A stretch of 59,301 nt of DNA from a virus. The DNA lies in the IMG/VR virus record IMGVR_UViG_3300028800_000104, positions 1 to 59,301 of that record; one strand, written 5' to 3'. Position 1 is the first letter of the stretch. The number at the start of each line of letters is the position of its first letter. Made by a program: the position numbers and the translations under genes. The notes below the pieces were generated by a model. It did no database searches, was not told the origin of the DNA, and saw only the letters and a program-made list of their open reading frames with translations. This document shows, one piece after another, positions 46,330 to 53,985 of this stretch.

Positions 46330-46787
46330 GCCGCGCCTGCCTCATCTAAAGGTTCATCGGACGGCGGTTCTGTTGGTGGCGGCGGCGTTTCGTCGTGCGC
46401 CGTGTCGATCAATTTCGCAATGTCCTGACGATCGTCGAGTCCAAATTCGATCTCGTCCTGCCGTTCGTCGTCGGTCATCACTTCGATCTTGACCATCTCA
46501 CCTGTGTCCAGGCGCACGATGGTTTTCTCGCCGACGTTTGGCTTGTTCCATTCCACAACGCAGTCGACCAGGCGCTCTTCGTTTCGGCGTTTTATGTCCC
46601 GCGCAAGCGTGCCAGATGTGGCATAGAGGCCATCGAGCTCCTCCTTGAACGATTTGGCGACACGCGATTTTCGATCCTCGACCTCGGCAATCGCGATGAT
46701 AGTGTCCGACAATTCGTCACGCTTGGCGGCGAGCTCTTCGTCGTTGTAGATACATGGCAATTGCAGTCCTATGCGTTTCACCTTCAT
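46326..46787 (-). CDS. hypothetical acidic protein
   Basis: 153 aa from ATG 46787. The first 100 residues are helical ('ELAAKRDELSDTIIAIAEVE'). 'GEKTIVRLDTGEMVKIEVMT' adds strands, and the tail is Pro/Asp/Glu-rich. It could be a single-stranded-DNA or partner-binding protein with an acidic tail, but no family is recognised. The C-terminus ends GAA by the junction rule. Confidence 0.62.
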   Translation of the reverse strand: MKVKRIGLQLPCIYNDEELAAKRDELSDTIIAIAEVEDRKSRVAKSFKEELDGLYATSGTLARDIKRRNEERLVDCVVEWNKPNVGEKTIVRLDTGEMVKIEVMTDDERQDEIEFGLDDRQDIAKLIDTAHDETPPPPTEPPSDEPLDEAGAA

Positions 46788-47044
46788 GCCGCGCCTCCCA
46801 TTTGGTGAATCATTTCGTCTCCGGCAACGAGGCCATAGACGTACCGTTTCAATGAACTGGTTTCCATCGATGCCTCGCGGCATCCCGCGCAAGTACGCAG
46901 CGGGTTGACGCTCTCGCGAAAATCGCAAACGCCAGTGTCGAAGTGAAAGACGAACATGGCATCCGGCACCAGCGTGCCGCAGAGCGCGGTCAACAGCTGG
47001 TGGTCATGGGCTGGTTCTTCCGTCGACAACAAATGGAATTTCAT
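46784..47044 (-). CDS. hypothetical Cys-containing protein
   Basis: 86 aa from ATG 47044, after GAGCGCGGC. 'TALCGTLVPDAMFVFHFDTG' and 'RTCAGCRE' (CxxC). Unknown function. Confidence 0.58.
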   Translation of the reverse strand: MKFHLLSTEEPAHDHQLLTALCGTLVPDAMFVFHFDTGVCDFRESVNPLRTCAGCREASMETSSLKRYVYGLVAGDEMIHQMGGAA

Positions 47045-47505
47045 GCCGCGCTCGCTTTCGGCGTCCACTGCGGCCCCGGATGTTCGCAGCGATGACATGT
47101 TGGGCAGGTCCAGAAACGGACGCGTTGGCCGGCTACCCAGATGCGATCTTCGGTGAAGGCGCCGCCCATTTTCTTGAGCCGCAGATGATGCGGATGGCCC
47201 GAACCCAGAGGCAGCCAGCGCCAGCAACTTGGGTCCAGGTGGAGCTCGCACGTAGCGTCAGCCAGTTCGCAGACGATGCGGCGAATGATCTTGGCGGCTT
47301 CACGCGACGCGATCCAACGGCGGCCATCCGGCGACATGGGGTCTATCTTGTAATGCCCGGCCAGTGAGACGATCTTGCCGCGATAGAGAAACTCATACTC
47401 GCCGCCTGTTTTTCCGTGAGCGTGTTTGATGGACATCGAGCGAAGATTTCGCGTTCGTGGTCGCCTGCGGGTGTTGCGATTCGGGATATACATAGCCGTC
47501 CTCAT
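47041..47505 (-). CDS. degenerate HNH-like protein
   Basis: 154 aa from ATG 47505, overlapping the ATPase stop (ATGA). Basic N-terminus 'PNRNTRRRPRTRNLRSM'. The C-terminal third has HPHHLRLKKMGGAF and CPTCHRCEH, a spacing that recalls an HNH nuclease with a degenerate middle ('RIWVAGQRVRFWT'). Could be a DNA-binding zinc protein. Confidence 0.6.
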   Translation of the reverse strand: MRTAMYIPNRNTRRRPRTRNLRSMSIKHAHGKTGGEYEFLYRGKIVSLAGHYKIDPMSPDGRRWIASREAAKIIRRIVCELADATCELHLDPSCWRWLPLGSGHPHHLRLKKMGGAFTEDRIWVAGQRVRFWTCPTCHRCEHPGPQWTPKASAA

Positions 47506-49205
47506 GCCGCGAACAACCAATCGGCTGCCTTCACAAACCCTTGGCGCGGGTAGTCCAGCAAACCCTTTGTGCGCAGAGCGCCGATGGGATTGCCGAATGC
47601 GCCGCCGATCGGCGAGTAGCCGCTCTTTTCGGCGAGTTCTGTTTTGGAAATTTCTTCCTGACCTGCGTTGTCGATCAGGGCTCGCAGGATCTTCTGTTCG
47701 GGTCCGGTGCAGGTTGCCTCGATTCGGCGCCAGATTTCCTGTTCATCCGGTGGCTCTACGTGGCCGATGATCTGGCGACCAGCCTCCGTGAGCGTGATCA
47801 CTCCCGCACTCGGATAATCAATCAGCCCTCGCGAACGCAACTTGCCTATGGGATTGCCGAACGCACCGCCGATCGGCGAATAACTCGACCAGGCGGCGAC
47901 CATGTTTTTCGCTGGCGAGGTTTTGCCAATGGAAGCCAGTTCGGACATGGCCTGCAGAATGCGACGCTCGGGTCCGGATAGTTCACCGTCGACTGATTCC
48001 ATCGCGATCGGTCTCGCCGGGATCGGGCGATCTAATTGCCGAGTCACAATAGTGGGCGGCGTAATGGCGACGGACAGGCTGTCCGGTATGACAGTCTTGA
48101 TCGTGGCCTCGATCACCCCCTGCGCCTGCGCCAACGCCGTTTTTACTCGGACAGCATTGCGCTGCATTTCCGTCAGCTGCTTACGGAGTGGCTCGGTCGC
48201 CGCCTTGATCGCGCGTTGAATTGCTCGATCATCTGGCGCTGACGATGCGGCCTCAATGGGTCTAGCCTTTAGGTCCGCTTTTAGTTGACGAATCTGCGCT
48301 TGCAGATCACTAACGGTCTTCGCCTTTTCCTCGGCCTCTTTGGGCAAATCCGCCAAGCGCGGGAGTAATGCCTTGATCTTGTCCGGCGTCGGCGGCGCCT
48401 CGGCGGCATGCTTGGCGCTGCCAGCTTCCGGATGCGTGGTTTCTACGGGACCAATCTTCACGAGGATCCGCGTGTCGGATATTGCAGGCCCGAGACAGTA
48501 GAAATTCCCGCGCTCGAGGAGCCTGATCTCGTCAAAGAAGGGATTGACGTCATGCCCGTAGACGCCCAACGCATCGGCAGCTCGCTTGCGATCGATGTCG
48601 ATAAACGTGCCGCCGATCGCCACATTCAGCATCTCGGCGGCAGCGTCCTTGCGGAACTTGCCCAGACGTTGCGTCGCGGGAATCAGGCAGTAGCCGCGCT
48701 TGCGTCCGCGCGTAGCCATGCCGATCACCGCCTCTGCCGCCTCGGATTCGCCGGCGCCTTTCTCTGGGCAGTAGACGTGCGCTTCATCCAAGATCACGAC
48801 GACGGGGTGCCATAGTTTTTTCGGCGCATCGATCATCGCGTCCAAAAACAAACGGACATAGGAATGCCGTTCGCTTGGCTTCATCTCGTACAGATCAATG
48901 ACGGCACAGGCACGCAACTCAAGCAGTCGTTGCGCGGTCATGGCAGCTATACGTGGATGCGCTGCGGTCTCCCCGCCCTTGCCGACCAGGACGTAATCAA
49001 ATCTCTCCCTTAGCGTGGCAAACTCGCCCTCGGGATCGATGATGATGACCTGCACCTTGCCGAATAGCTGCTCGGCAATGCGACGCAACAGCCAAGATTT
49101 TCCCTTGCCGCTGTTCGCCTGGATTAGAAGTCGCGTGCGGATCAAAACATCCAGATCCATTGCGACATGCTTCTTCCCGCTCTCACCAATCACAATCTTG
49201 CTCAT
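47502..49205 (-). CDS. HerA/FtsK-type ATPase with two winged-helix repeats
   Basis: 567 aa. 'LIQANSGKGKSWLLRRIAEQ' holds Walker A (about 30-37), VVVILDEAH is Walker B (135-143) and PATQR (176-180) is a sensor, as in HerA/DUF87 ATPases that pump DNA or work with nucleases. A coiled coil follows at about 275-360. The C-terminal ~180 residues hold two copies of a small winged-helix-type unit, each with the exact string YSPIGGAFGNPIG. No obvious NurA-like partner is seen, but the ERF recombinase is close by. Likely role: DNA movement in replication or recombination. Confidence 0.85.
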   Translation of the reverse strand: MSKIVIGESGKKHVAMDLDVLIRTRLLIQANSGKGKSWLLRRIAEQLFGKVQVIIIDPEGEFATLRERFDYVLVGKGGETAAHPRIAAMTAQRLLELRACAVIDLYEMKPSERHSYVRLFLDAMIDAPKKLWHPVVVILDEAHVYCPEKGAGESEAAEAVIGMATRGRKRGYCLIPATQRLGKFRKDAAAEMLNVAIGGTFIDIDRKRAADALGVYGHDVNPFFDEIRLLERGNFYCLGPAISDTRILVKIGPVETTHPEAGSAKHAAEAPPTPDKIKALLPRLADLPKEAEEKAKTVSDLQAQIRQLKADLKARPIEAASSAPDDRAIQRAIKAATEPLRKQLTEMQRNAVRVKTALAQAQGVIEATIKTVIPDSLSVAITPPTIVTRQLDRPIPARPIAMESVDGELSGPERRILQAMSELASIGKTSPAKNMVAAWSSYSPIGGAFGNPIGKLRSRGLIDYPSAGVITLTEAGRQIIGHVEPPDEQEIWRRIEATCTGPEQKILRALIDNAGQEEISKTELAEKSGYSPIGGAFGNPIGALRTKGLLDYPRQGFVKAADWLFAA

Positions 49206-49456
49206 AGGTAGTTCTCGAACAGTAGGTCGCTGAAAGGAATGCCATGGCCCATCACGCGAGCGACGCGATCATGCCAGTCCTCGATGGGCGCCACGATGCA
49301 ACGATGAACTCGCATGCAGATGGCAGTTTCGCCATTGCAGAAAACGCCGAAACAAACTGGACAGGGTTGCGCGTCACATCCGCAGCGATCGGCGCCGCAA
49401 GCATCACAGCGCGTGATTGCCTCGTGGGTACAGCCTTGTTTGTTGCAGTCCGCCAT
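49202..49456 (-). CDS. small zinc-binding protein
   Basis: 84 aa with a strong RBS (AAAAGGGGAG). CNKQGCTHEAITRCDACGAD and CGCDAQPCPVCFGVFCNG give at least eight Cys, similar to AN1/B-box-type zinc folds. A shorter Cys-rich protein lies just beyond (52777). Overlaps the ATPase start. Confidence 0.65.
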   Translation of the reverse strand: MADCNKQGCTHEAITRCDACGADRCGCDAQPCPVCFGVFCNGETAICMRVHRCIVAPIEDWHDRVARVMGHGIPFSDLLFENYL

Positions 49457-49583
49457 AACTCCCCTTTTTATGTTTCATAGGGGCCGCCCCGGCTTACTTC
49501 AAGCGCCTCTGCTCAGAAGTACAGTTATTCGCTCGCCGCGCTTTTTTCGGCAGTCCTCGGCCCCATCTCGCAAAAATTGTTTG

Positions 49584-50357
49584 CTAGTCGCCCGTGGCCT
49601 CAAGTGCGGCGGCGACGGGTTGTGGACGTCCTCGCCCGAGCGCCTGTTTGCTCAATTCCAAAGTTCCCGTCAGGTCGTCACCGGAATTGGTAAGCCATTG
49701 CATCGCGATATCGAACTGATCTGGCGATAACGTGGTGATGTCGTCTGTCGTTACTGAAAAGGCAAAGGCGGTGGACAGAAATGCCTCGACCTGGCTGGAC
49801 GTCTTTCCGCAGGTAGCGAGCGCCGCGCGCCAGGCGCGTTCCTGATATTCCGCCTGACGTACCTGCTGGCGCGGTACGAGCTCCGGCATCGGCGGCTTGA
49901 TCTTCTGTTCAACGGCGTGCCCGGGCTCATCCCATTCGCCAAATAAAAGCCCGATGCGTTTCAACCAGGCCTTGAGTGCGCCCGTCTGCGCGATCGCGAG
50001 GGCGCGCCCGTCCATGTCGCGGCCAGAGCCATAGGAGGAATAGATCACGCGCCTCTTCCCGTCGGTGACTGTGAATTGTGTTTTGACGCGAACCTCCGTC
50101 ACCCAACGGTTTGGATCCGTGAGCGCGAAAGATTCACTGACGACCTCGACGTCATTCGGAATGATCAGTAGGCCACGCTTGAAGAGTTCCTCGCGGAAAG
50201 CATTGGCGATATCCAATATGCGCACAGTGGCAAATTCGTCGCCCTGCTCTTGCGTCTTTACGAGACGCGGAATGCTCGCGCAAGCCTCGCGAAGTTGAGT
50301 CTGCAACGATCCGCGAAGGCGCGGAGCCGCAGCTTTTCGGTGTGATAGAGTTGCCAT
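49584..50357 (-). CDS. ERF-family single-strand annealing protein
   Basis: 257 aa. 'YSSYGSGRDMDGRALAIAQT' and 'ALKAWLKRIGLLFGEWDEPG' match the ERF superfamily core (GxGxDxxxKA-like), which anneals single strands in phage recombination. 'FATVRILDIANAFREELFKR' fits the N-terminus. The C-terminal part, after a Pro/Gln-rich linker, is helical. The start overlaps the upstream gene by 100 bases and its RBS is weak, so the first residues are uncertain. Confidence 0.8.
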   Translation of the reverse strand: MATLSHRKAAAPRLRGSLQTQLREACASIPRLVKTQEQGDEFATVRILDIANAFREELFKRGLLIIPNDVEVVSESFALTDPNRWVTEVRVKTQFTVTDGKRRVIYSSYGSGRDMDGRALAIAQTGALKAWLKRIGLLFGEWDEPGHAVEQKIKPPMPELVPRQQVRQAEYQERAWRAALATCGKTSSQVEAFLSTAFAFSVTTDDITTLSPDQFDIAMQWLTNSGDDLTGTLELSKQALGRGRPQPVAAALEATGD

Positions 50358-50539
50358 AGATTAGTCTCATTTCCGCCCTCGGGCAGTTGCTGCTGCTCGA
50401 GGGCCGCTTTTTGCAACATCGCTCGCAGGCTCGCCGCCCTGCCGCGGACTTCACGATTTTTCCCCTGGCCAATCAAGATCACGTCGCCACGCTTTAAGCG
50501 TTGGCTGACATGCTCGTCGCCCGTATATTCATCTCTCAT
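50258..50539 (-). CDS. hypothetical protein overlapping ERF start
   Basis: 93 aa from ATG 50539, which follows GGCGCGCACGGC and overlaps the upstream stop. 'SQRLKRGDVILIGQGKNREV' and a helical C-terminus. Its last 33 residues lie in another frame over the beginning of the ERF gene. Confidence 0.6.
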   Translation of the reverse strand: MRDEYTGDEHVSQRLKRGDVILIGQGKNREVRGRAASLRAMLQKAALEQQQLPEGGNETNLWQLYHTEKLRLRAFADRCRLNFARLARAFRVS

Positions 50540-50712
50540 GCCGTGCGCGCCTTTCGTTCTTCGTTCTCGCAGTTGGCGCATGCTGTTTCCTCGCATGGCG
50601 TCGAACTCAGTACAAAGCCAAGCGTCGAGGCCAGCGCGGTTAACTGTTGGAAATGTTTGTCACATGCAGGCGTGTCTTTTCCCGGCCAGTGCACTATTTG
50701 CGTCGCTCTCAT
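50536..50712 (-). CDS. small zinc-binding-like protein
   Basis: 58 aa, ATG overlapping the upstream stop. 'VHWPGKDTPACDKHFQQL' and CEETACANCENEE give Cys/His pairs (C17, H20, C45, C48 region), as in small phage proteins of this type. Stop again within the 'AxxTA' ending. Confidence 0.6.
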   Translation of the reverse strand: MRATQIVHWPGKDTPACDKHFQQLTALASTLGFVLSSTPCEETACANCENEERKARTA

Positions 50713-50852
50713 GCCGCCTTCTTTGCTCGCGCCCGATCGCGTTTGCGTTTGAACGCCTTGATTCGGGCAAACAGTTCGGGATCCTGCTTACGAATCTCCG
50801 TTAAAATCTGCACCCATATCGCGGCGCGGACTGTTTCGTAGACGTCAGCCAT
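50709..50852 (-). CDS. small basic helical protein
   Basis: 47 aa. 'VRAAIWVQILTEIRKQDPEL' followed by a very basic tail (FKRKRDRARAKKAA) suggests a nucleic-acid-binding helix. Ends in AA at the junction (GCGGCATGA). Confidence 0.55.
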   Translation of the reverse strand: MADVYETVRAAIWVQILTEIRKQDPELFARIKAFKRKRDRARAKKAA

Positions 50853-51027
50853 TTGCTTCCTCGACAACGACAAACAACTGCGGGGCGAACACTCCTACCC
50901 ATCCTTCGAGTTCGATCATTCCGTCCCGCGTCGCGGCGGTCACAAGAATTGGCGTGGCATGTTTCTGGCCGATAAAACGGACCCGTTTGCCGACCATCGA
51001 TGATGCCGCGCTATCTGTTACGGTCAT
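50845..51027 (-). CDS. small hypothetical protein
   Basis: 60 aa from ATG 51027 (RBS AGAGG). Beta-rich: 'GKRVRFIGQKHATPILVTAA', 'GVFAPQLFVVVEE'. Function unknown. Confidence 0.58.
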   Translation of the reverse strand: MTVTDSAASSMVGKRVRFIGQKHATPILVTAATRDGMIELEGWVGVFAPQLFVVVEEANG

Positions 51028-51028
51028 G

Positions 51029-51157
51029 TCAGTGGTACCTCTGTCGACGGATAGCCCTGCACTGCAACCTATGGCCGCCCTGTTCTGCACCTAGGTGATC
51101 GCAATCGCAAAATGCTTCCAGCCACATCCGACGAAACCACGCTCGTAGTGTTTGCAT
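51029..51157 (-). CDS. very small protein
   Basis: 42 aa. Start directly follows the upstream stop (TAAATG) and its stop directly precedes the next start region (TGACATG). 'WLEAFCDCDHLG' and 'HRLQC' give a Cys/His pattern for a metal site. The exact fit between two genes supports it despite its size. Confidence 0.5.
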   Translation of the reverse strand: MQTLRAWFRRMWLEAFCDCDHLGAEQGGHRLQCRAIRRQRYH

Positions 51158-51520
51158 TTACGTCGCCCGGTAATACTTCGAAATCCAGACGTTGTGACGG
51201 TTGCCATGTTTGTCCGGTCGAAGTGAACGCACGACGCGATCGGTCGATAGCAAAATTCCCATCTCGCGAGCGCGGCGCATGGCCGGGCCGATCGCCGACA
51301 TGTTGTGCGTACCTGGCGGGTGATTGAGGAGCTCGTACTCGTCGAGCACGTCGTCGGATGTGATCTCCGGTTTCTTGCGTGCCGCCGCTAGAACGCACGC
51401 GTCAAAAATATGTTTCCAGCGACCGTCGGCGTTTTCGTCCGCGCGTGCCATGCCTTCTTGCGCACTGACGGGCAACTTGCCAGAGAAATCGAGTTCGTAA
51501 TTCAGTGACGATCCGCTCAT
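51158..51520 (-). CDS. winged-helix-like replication/regulatory protein
   Basis: 120 aa, RBS GGGGAA. 'ARKKPEITSDDVLDEYELLN' then 'MSAIGPAMRRAREMGILLST' and 'HGNRHNVWISKYYRA' resemble a winged-helix fold in small phage replication-associated proteins. Probably binds DNA. Exact family uncertain. Confidence 0.66.
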   Translation of the reverse strand: MSGSSLNYELDFSGKLPVSAQEGMARADENADGRWKHIFDACVLAAARKKPEITSDDVLDEYELLNHPPGTHNMSAIGPAMRRAREMGILLSTDRVVRSLRPDKHGNRHNVWISKYYRAT

Positions 51521-51529
51521 GAAATTCCC

Positions 51530-51664
51530 CTATTGATGCAGCCAGTGCCGCGCGATTGGTAAAACCAGATCACGCACAACCATCAGCCACAACGGAATCG
51601 ACAGCACTAAGCCGAACAGTGTGCCGCCGACAAGACTGCCGTCTTCAGTTGCTCTTCGTCGCAT
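51530..51664 (-). CDS. small membrane protein
   Basis: 44 aa from ATG 51664 (TGATG after GAGGGCGAAG). One hydrophobic stretch, 'LFGLVLSIPLWLMVVRDLVL'. The RBS/junction is an exact copy of the one at 51834. Confidence 0.55.
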   Translation of the reverse strand: MRRRATEDGSLVGGTLFGLVLSIPLWLMVVRDLVLPIARHWLHQ

Positions 51665-51834
51665 CACTTCGCCCTCCGATAAAGCCACGGAAAGATAAAC
51701 GTCTTCGCGTCCAGACGACCGCAGTGCCAACAGATGACCGTGCCCAAGCCCAACAAATTTGCTTGCGTTTCTGGCCTTACGTCCCACGCGTCGCCATAGC
51801 TGTGCCAGCCGATCATGCAGAGAAGGGTGCGCAT
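51664..51834 (-). CDS. small protein with GWH and CxxC motifs
   Basis: 56 aa from ATG 51834. 'RTLLCMIGWHSYGDAWD' and 'VICWHCGRLD' give Cys and His pairs as in small phage zinc proteins. Junction element GAGGGCGAAGTGATGCG at both ends. Confidence 0.58.
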   Translation of the reverse strand: MRTLLCMIGWHSYGDAWDVRPETQANLLGLGTVICWHCGRLDAKTFIFPWLYRRAK

Positions 51835-52097
51835 CACTTCGCCCTCGCAACTTGTCGATTGGCCCTGCGATCGAGATTGCGTTGACGTCGCTTGTCGAGT
51901 CGCTGTTTCTTGCCGTCGAACTCGCTTTCCAATGCGCACAGGAGCCGCTCGACGATCCAGAACGCCTGCTCGCCAGCTGGCGACGTGAAACGCGGTATTT
52001 CGGGGAACGGGACGACCTGCACCAGGTGCGCTTGTGCGATATGTCGCTGCGCACGCATAAGGGTCATTCGTCCGGCGAAAATTGCTTCGAATGTCAT
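51834..52097 (-). CDS. basic hypothetical protein
   Basis: 87 aa from ATG 52097. Helical N-terminus ('MTFEAIFAGRMTLMRAQRHI'), then a basic C-terminus with 'GKKQRLDKRRQRNLDRRANR', likely nucleic-acid binding. Overlaps the HNH stop upstream. Confidence 0.58.
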   Translation of the reverse strand: MTFEAIFAGRMTLMRAQRHIAQAHLVQVVPFPEIPRFTSPAGEQAFWIVERLLCALESEFDGKKQRLDKRRQRNLDRRANRQVARAK

Positions 52098-52780
52098 GGT
52101 CGCCCTCCCGCCGCCCGTCGCCACGTCAACGGCGAAACCGATTTCGACTCGGGGCTCATGCGCTTCGAAGCCGCCAGATCGGCGATTTGTTTTTTCAGGG
52201 CGTCGAAGGCTTCGTCGCTCAGTCCCTCGACCTTTGCACCCAGGCGATCGATGTTGCTCTCGAGGAAGGCGATGCTCTGCGGGCGCGTGCTCGGCAGGAA
52301 GCCAACCTGAATGCGTTCTCGAATCAGCGAACGGAGCAACTCGGCTTCAATCGATCGATGTGTCCCAAAACGATTGAGAAGATTTAAGAAGTAGTGGTAA
52401 TGCGAAAGCTGTGCAAATTCCGGAGCGCCGATCCGCGCCAGGTAATCGCGATACTCCTCCGCTGTGCGGCGATTTTTCCTTTGATTGCAGGGCTCGCATG
52501 CCGGGACGATATTTTCCCAATTGTCGGAACCGCCTCGCGACAATGGAGTTAGATGATCTTCGGTGGCGGCCAACGGATGACCGTGTCCGATTTTCGAACC
52601 GCACCAATAGCAGCGGTTGTCGTAGAGATCGAGCAACTCAGCAAACATTTCGTCGCGACTTCTGACTCTGTCTAACCTGTGGACGCCGCCGACACGTTGC
52701 ACAGGTTTTCCACCGAAATTCGAACCCATAACGCCCGTTTTCCTCATTTCAGTTTGCTTGTTGAAATCGGCTCGACTCAC
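52094..52780 (-). CDS. HNH endonuclease
   Basis: 228 aa. 'LLDLYDNRCYWCGSKIGHGH' then 'ATEDHLTPLSRGGSDNWENI' and 'VPACEPCNQRKNRR' give a full HNH motif with two CxxC pairs and DH...N. The C-terminal half is helical ('SLIRERIQVGFLP'). A structure-specific DNA nuclease or homing-type role is possible. Its position in the replication/recombination block suggests a housekeeping phage function. Confidence 0.84.
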   Translation of the reverse strand: MSRADFNKQTEMRKTGVMGSNFGGKPVQRVGGVHRLDRVRSRDEMFAELLDLYDNRCYWCGSKIGHGHPLAATEDHLTPLSRGGSDNWENIVPACEPCNQRKNRRTAEEYRDYLARIGAPEFAQLSHYHYFLNLLNRFGTHRSIEAELLRSLIRERIQVGFLPSTRPQSIAFLESNIDRLGAKVEGLSDEAFDALKKQIADLAASKRMSPESKSVSPLTWRRAAGGRP

Positions 52781-53283
52781 GCGCTGGCCCTCTGCGAAAG
52801 TTCGCGATTCAGGAGCGTTTCGGCGTCCGTCTGATTGGTGGCTTGATCGATGGCCATCACGGCGGCCAAAAGAATTTCGACGACCTGCTCACCAGTGAAA
52901 CTACGGTCGGCATTCGCCTGAAACAGCAGCGCCAAGCGCGTCACAACTCCCTTGGCTGCGAACTTGGCTTGTTGCTGAGTCAGCGGTCGGACGCGACGGC
53001 GTGTAAAATCCGCCGCAGGCTGTTGACCAGCTTCCCCCTCAACCTGCGGCGGTCGTCCGTTCGCTCGCGGACAAACATGAATTTCTCGACATCCCGCGCA
53101 CAAAATGGCGCGGCAGTGGTCGCACGTCTCGGCGTGGACATGACAGAGCGGCGACTCGCACCCGGACCCAGAACAGTGCAGCGGCGCCGCCTTGCCGCAA
53201 CGATCGTTATGGCCGTTTCGTCCGGCCCATATCGGTTGTTCGCAACTTTCCTGATCGAGCTGGTCGCGCATGGCGTCGGTCAC
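52777..53283 (-). CDS. zinc-binding protein with helical domain
   Basis: 168 aa. N-terminus with CSGSGCESPLCHVHAETCDH and CRAILCAGCREIHVC: a B-box-like cluster of eight or more Cys/His. The C-terminal half is helical ('AAKGVVTRLALLFQANADRS'). Start overlaps the upstream stop (ATGA). Function unknown. Confidence 0.65.
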   Translation of the reverse strand: MTDAMRDQLDQESCEQPIWAGRNGHNDRCGKAAPLHCSGSGCESPLCHVHAETCDHCRAILCAGCREIHVCPRANGRPPQVEGEAGQQPAADFTRRRVRPLTQQQAKFAAKGVVTRLALLFQANADRSFTGEQVVEILLAAVMAIDQATNQTDAETLLNRELSQRASA

Positions 53284-53438
53284 GCGGCCTCCTTGTCGCA
53301 GTCGTCACATAGGAAGTCTTCGATGTAGCGGCGCTCATCGCCGCGATCGGTAGGCGTGACGTCGTATCCGCCTCGCGCATGGGTGGCGAGGTTCTCTCCG
53401 CATTGATCGCAGAGGCGACCAATCAAAGGGCCGCTCAT
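53280..53438 (-). CDS. small zinc-ribbon protein
   Basis: 52 aa from ATG 53438. CDQCGEN near the N-terminus and CDDCDKE near the C-terminus, the spacing of a simple zinc ribbon. Overlaps neighbours at both ends. Confidence 0.6.
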   Translation of the reverse strand: MSGPLIGRLCDQCGENLATHARGGYDVTPTDRGDERRYIEDFLCDDCDKEAA

Positions 53439-53569
53439 GCTGCACACCATCCCCGAAACTCGGCTGTCGTGTACGAGTCTCGGGGCCGTTCATCGGCGAT
53501 CGGCCCACCCGCTGAGATACCGTCTGGCGCAAGAACTCCCGTTTCGCCTGATCCAATGCGACAGCCCAT
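53435..53569 (-). CDS. small hypothetical protein, start uncertain
   Basis: 44 aa from ATG 53569, or up to 124 aa from ATG 53809 in the same frame. The upper part is low in typical fold signals. Its stop overlaps the next ATG, which supports the frame. Function unknown. Confidence 0.38.
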   Translation of the reverse strand: MGCRIGSGETGVLAPDGISAGGPIADERPRDSYTTAEFRGWCAA

Positions 53570-53810
53570 TAGCGAATCAGTGTCGGCCCCCTTTACCGCC
53601 AGCCGCCTCGGGGACGAGATCTCCGTCAGTATTCTCTTGGGTACAACGGGCCTTTCTGTGGGTGGAATGTCTCTCGACGTTCCTTGGTCGAAGTCTTGAA
53701 GTGGTGATACTACGCGGGTATTGAGGGGCTTTTCAGCGCGTGGATTGGGTTTCCACAGTAGAGTTTCGCTCGAACCCCGGCCTGCCGTCAATCCACAGAA
53801 GAGTTGCATG

Positions 53811-53978
53811 CTATTTGTCCACGGTTGTCTTGAAGGTCGTTTCGTGTAGTTGGCGAATCCCCAGCCGCAGAATGGCTGGGTCGGTGACGCCGAGTTTGTC
53901 GCGCAGTTCTTGGAGAAGTTTCGCGTCCTCGACTGTCGGCTGCCAGGTCTTTACGGGTGGTTTTTTTGGCTTCGACAC
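53811..53978 (-). CDS. ribbon-helix-helix-like regulator
   Basis: 55 aa if translated from GTG 53978 (67 aa if from ATG 54014, but that lies within the promoter). 'TVEDAKLLQELRDKLGVTDP' and 'AILRLGIRQLHETTFKT' resemble a ribbon-helix-helix (CopG-type) DNA-binding protein. The first gene of the minus-strand early block; the consensus promoter ends about 7 bases ahead of the GTG, so the mRNA is probably leaderless. It could repress its own promoter through the tandem repeats there. Confidence 0.65.
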   Translation of the reverse strand: MSKPKKPPVKTWQPTVEDAKLLQELRDKLGVTDPAILRLGIRQLHETTFKTTVDK

Positions 53979-53985
53979 GATGCGG

